From positions 30,161,369-30,225,368 of the forward strand of contig NC_059296.1 of NCBI RefSeq assembly GCF_017591435.1: a stretch of 64,000 nucleotides of DNA. Direction: 5' to 3'. Positions 60,791 through 64,000 of the stretch are shown here, one piece after another (positions within the stretch are counted from its first letter, which is position 1; every line of letters starts with the position of its first letter). This DNA is from Portunus trituberculatus (taxonomy: Eukaryota > Arthropoda > Malacostraca > Decapoda > Portunidae). Both the position numbers and the translations under genes were made by a program. The notes below the pieces were generated by a model. It did not search any database. It saw only the letters and a list, made by a program, of their open reading frames with translations, and was not told where the DNA came from.

Positions 60791-63322
60791 ATGATCTTAA
60801 TTGACTTATGGTAAAATACTACAGAGTTATGGTAAAATACTGCAGAGTTCAGTGTTTTCATTTGGCTAAAAGACTTCTGTCACAAGCTAAAGCTTTGCTT
60901 TGGTTCTTGAGATATGGGACATGTTTCTCTTAGTATTAATCTTGATGACGAAAATAAATTAATAAATACTTTCACAAATGAGATAAAACAGAACAGTGTT
61001 CAACCAATACGAATGTATAAAAGTCTATAAGAGCTGAATTTTATGGTTCTCCATTTTTTGACGTGAGAGGTGTTTCGCTCACCTTCATTTCCATTAATAA
61101 GAGCAAGTAAAATTGCCATAACGTTTGAGTGATGGCAAAATGCAAGGTAGCATTCAGTGTCTCTTGGCCCAGTGTCTTGGGTCACTAGCAATGATCACGT
61201 GCTGCTTCTTGTTGCAATGTGGAAAGTGTTCGGTTTGTCCTGAATCTCACTATTAATAAAGCCAATGATCATGCCATGGACGCGTCCAGTGATAAATGAA
61301 GCCACTTACTTATTCGACACCCTGGACATGGTGGCGGGACGCGTGCAATGCACCACGCAGCAGCACATTGGTCTGCACTACACACCCGCGGCCTTGCACT
61401 CTGTCTGTATATGTTAACACCATTAATATCTTCTCCCGGCGCATTGCCTTGCAAATAACACTATTATGTGGTGCCATATACGCTGAGTGCCGGTCGAGAA
61501 TATACAGATGTGACGGCAACTTTAGGCAGACGCACAAACGTGATCCTCATAATGACAGTTAAACTCATTGCTCGGCGCCGCCAGCCACTCCTTCATCCTT
61601 TAGCCGCTTGCATGTTTATCCGGGCGTCGCTACAAGCCCCCGTCACCACTCATCACGGGGCATTGACGGTTGTCGCCTTGTGTTGGTAATGTAGTTATTA
61701 AGCTTCGGCTTCCTTCATTAAGGAGGCGCTGGAAGGAAGCCCGGTCTCGCCTCAAGTCTTGGTGTCCGTCCCAGCGTGACATGAAAGACATATGAGTTCC
61801 CGAGGACATCTCCTGTCCGAGGTCAGGTTACGGAAGGTAGCGGCCTTCTTCACGGCGTCACTGTACACCTGGCGCGAGGCGAGGTGACACCTGAGCTCGC
61901 CACTTACACCAGTTCACTTCAGTTCCCGCCTCTCGTCACGCAGCCCAGGAGACGCCGCCCTCATCCATTACCTCTTAGCCTTCGCCCAGACACCTTTTTA
62001 AACACACCTGTCTTGTGTAGCGCGATAGTCTTTCTTTCATATTATCCTGAAAAGACTTTGTAAATACTAATGCGCTGTCACACATCGACATGAATTTGGG
62101 TATAGGAGTGTCGTGGAAGTCGGGGATAGGATTAGAAGTGGTTTAGTGAGTGGAACATGCATGGTGGTGTGGGCCAGGCGGGGTGGTGTTGATGCACGCT
62201 GTAATAGAAGTTCAGGTAAAGTCCACACCGAAGCTTGTACATGACACTTAGAACACTCCAGCTACCTGCCCGCCGCCCCAGCTGGTCCTAAGCCACACCA
62301 GGCTCGCAGATCCATCACACCCTGTGACTGCCCTGTCCAGGGGCGAGATTAGGCCAGCCTGAGACAAAAGGGTGCGGCTGGAGGCCAGAGTGGAGGCGGC
62401 GACGGGTCAGGGAGGCGGCCTTATGGGTTTAAGAAAGAGGGATGAGCTGACCAGGACGAGTTTCCTTTTTTATTTCATTTCCAATCCGGTCCAGTGCGGC
62501 TGAAACATTCCTTTTACTAACCATGGGGCCTCGGGTGCGAGACAACACGTGTCTCCACGCCGGGATAAATGTGTGCTTAATTACTGAACAACGCTTTGCC
62601 TCATGCGTTAAAACTCTGGTTTCAGGATTTTTTTTCTTATTATCTTTGTTTTAGTTACCATTACTTAAGATAGAAGTGAGACAGAGCAGGCCGGATCCCA
62701 GCGCCGGTCCCAGGCACAACCTCCTGGCGCGGTGATGTGAAGGTCGTCACCACCTGAGGGTCGTCACCTTGAAGCACCGCGACCATGGAGAGGCTAACCG
62801 CACTAAGGCTCACTCGAACTTTTCTGATTATTTTTCCTCCATATTCCGTCCTTGTCGGATAATGATTTACTGTGTAACTTTCCGAATCATGTCGGCAGTG
62901 AGAGGCGTGGTGGGCGTTGTATCCCTCAACACCACCGCTCCCGGACGGGCACCTCACCGCCACCATGTCCCACGGGTGGCTGGACGCACTCAGGCCGCCA
63001 TGGAGCAGACGGGCTGGTTCGCCTCTTTAGTGGGAACCAAGTAGAATCCAGAGATGATTTATTACGTATAATGTAAACACGGGATTCCTGGAGTGCCATA
63101 AACCTGAGAGATTTGCTAACCGACTCTCAACCTAAGCGTCCGCATCCCGAAGGAAGAACACGTCCCGCAGAAACTACTTCAATCCTATTTAGGGTCGGCG
63201 ATGCGAGTCTCGTGTTATGAAAAGTGTGTGGAAATAAATCAGGAGTTACTCTACTAAACGTCACATTGTATAGAGGAGGGATACCAGACACGTTCTTGTC
63301 GCTCCTCGATGTGTTGCCGTCC

Positions 63323-63324
<2 letters not shown>
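60791..63324. other. No gene seen
   Basis: Unique DNA. AT-rich to about 61300, GC-rich at 61310-62450 and 62690-63060. CTTCATTAAGG-type palindromes lie near 61713. No frame is recognised as a known protein. Confidence 0.4.

Positions 63325-63366
<42 letters not shown>
63325..63366. repeat. (CA)n microsatellite
   Basis: A pure CA tract. Confidence 0.97.
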
Positions 63367-63367
<1 letters not shown>

Positions 63368-64000
63368 CACCACGCTACCACGGTCGTTCCAAAGATTTAT
63401 TAGTCGTCACCTCTGACGGATCAGGAGAGTCTCCCTCTCCCTGACTATCACTAGGACTGGTTAGCTGAAAAGAGTCGAGGCTTCAATATGTATGTTAAAA
63501 ATCTTAGTCCATATCGAGTGTCAAAACTGGCGGTGAGGATCAAATGTGCAAGACTCGTGATGGTCGCAACACTCGGGATTCAGATTCCCTCCCGCCTCGC
63601 CTTCTCTCCGCCAGGGCATTCCAAAGACACCCCACGAGGAGTATGCGAAGGCCGCCATTTGTTATCTCTTTCGTCCTAAATAACAGGAGAGCATCATTAT
63701 TTTTATGGGTAATCTGGAGAAGCTAAATCTTGCCTCCTTGAGTCTGAGAGAAAGACAATAATCTTTAAGAATAATCTTGTTGTCATCAATTTTCGGATCA
63801 TCTTTGAGGGACGTATTCGTGTTGCGTGTACTAACGTAACAGTCATAAAAATGTCTAACATTCCTGTGCTGGATGAATTTCAGGATGAATATCCTGTTTT
63901 GATCTAAATATTAAAGGCGTATTGGAAGAGTCATTTTAATTTGATATCGAGGAATGATCAATAAGTAAGTCCAAAACAATTAAGATGTGGAACTGTTTCA
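63367..64000. other. No gene seen
   Basis: Unique DNA to the window end; short frames only. Confidence 0.5.

Overview
This window reads as arthropod nuclear DNA, most likely from a decapod crustacean. That assignment is an inference from three things: extreme microsatellite density (about a tenth of the window by my hand tally, mostly TG/CA, AG/CT and AAT/ATT tracts), tRNA-derived SINEs with CA tails, and a decayed LINE C-terminus. There are no bacterial-style operons, no CRISPR array and no intact transposase or reverse transcriptase. Almost every long open frame is a translated simple repeat.

Only one protein-coding element is well supported: a first coding exon on the + strand at 22264-22423 (53 codons plus one base). 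It has in-frame stops just upstream, a strong ATG context and a consensus splice donor. A GC-rich, CpG-rich block at about 21580-22263 precedes it and carries promoter-like motifs. The encoded Met/Tyr/Gly-rich peptide looks like the N-terminus of a regulatory protein, but I could not name the gene. I see no homeodomain, HMG, forkhead or other DNA-binding exon in the remaining 41 kb. That stretch is therefore either a very long first intron or intergenic DNA.

Layout: 1-13 kb is mostly unique sequence with scattered microsatellites, one copy of a 214-bp TTAA-flanked MITE, two degenerate tandem arrays (8.2-8.66 kb and 9.6-10.3 kb) and a SINE at 10.84-11.12 kb. 14.0-15.3 kb is a giant trinucleotide block (AAT, then GAA, then AGT/AGC). 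About 17.1-21.3 kb is a 17-bp minisatellite with a homogeneous 51-bp higher-order core, a 34-bp higher-order subarray and decayed flanks, one of which holds a second SINE. 21.6-22.4 kb is the promoter and first exon. 22.4-64 kb alternates between microsatellites and unique GC-balanced blocks rich in homeodomain, POU, GATA, SRF and SOX-like motifs, which are candidate regulatory elements. It also holds more short tandem arrays, the second copy of the MITE, a near-perfect zero-loop palindrome at 51.78-51.91 kb and the LINE relic at 49.27-49.44 kb.

The most interesting signals are the 17-bp higher-order minisatellite, the SINEs whose tails run into CA microsatellites, the length-matched MITE pair, the foldback palindrome, and the unidentified gene start with its long gene-free downstream region.
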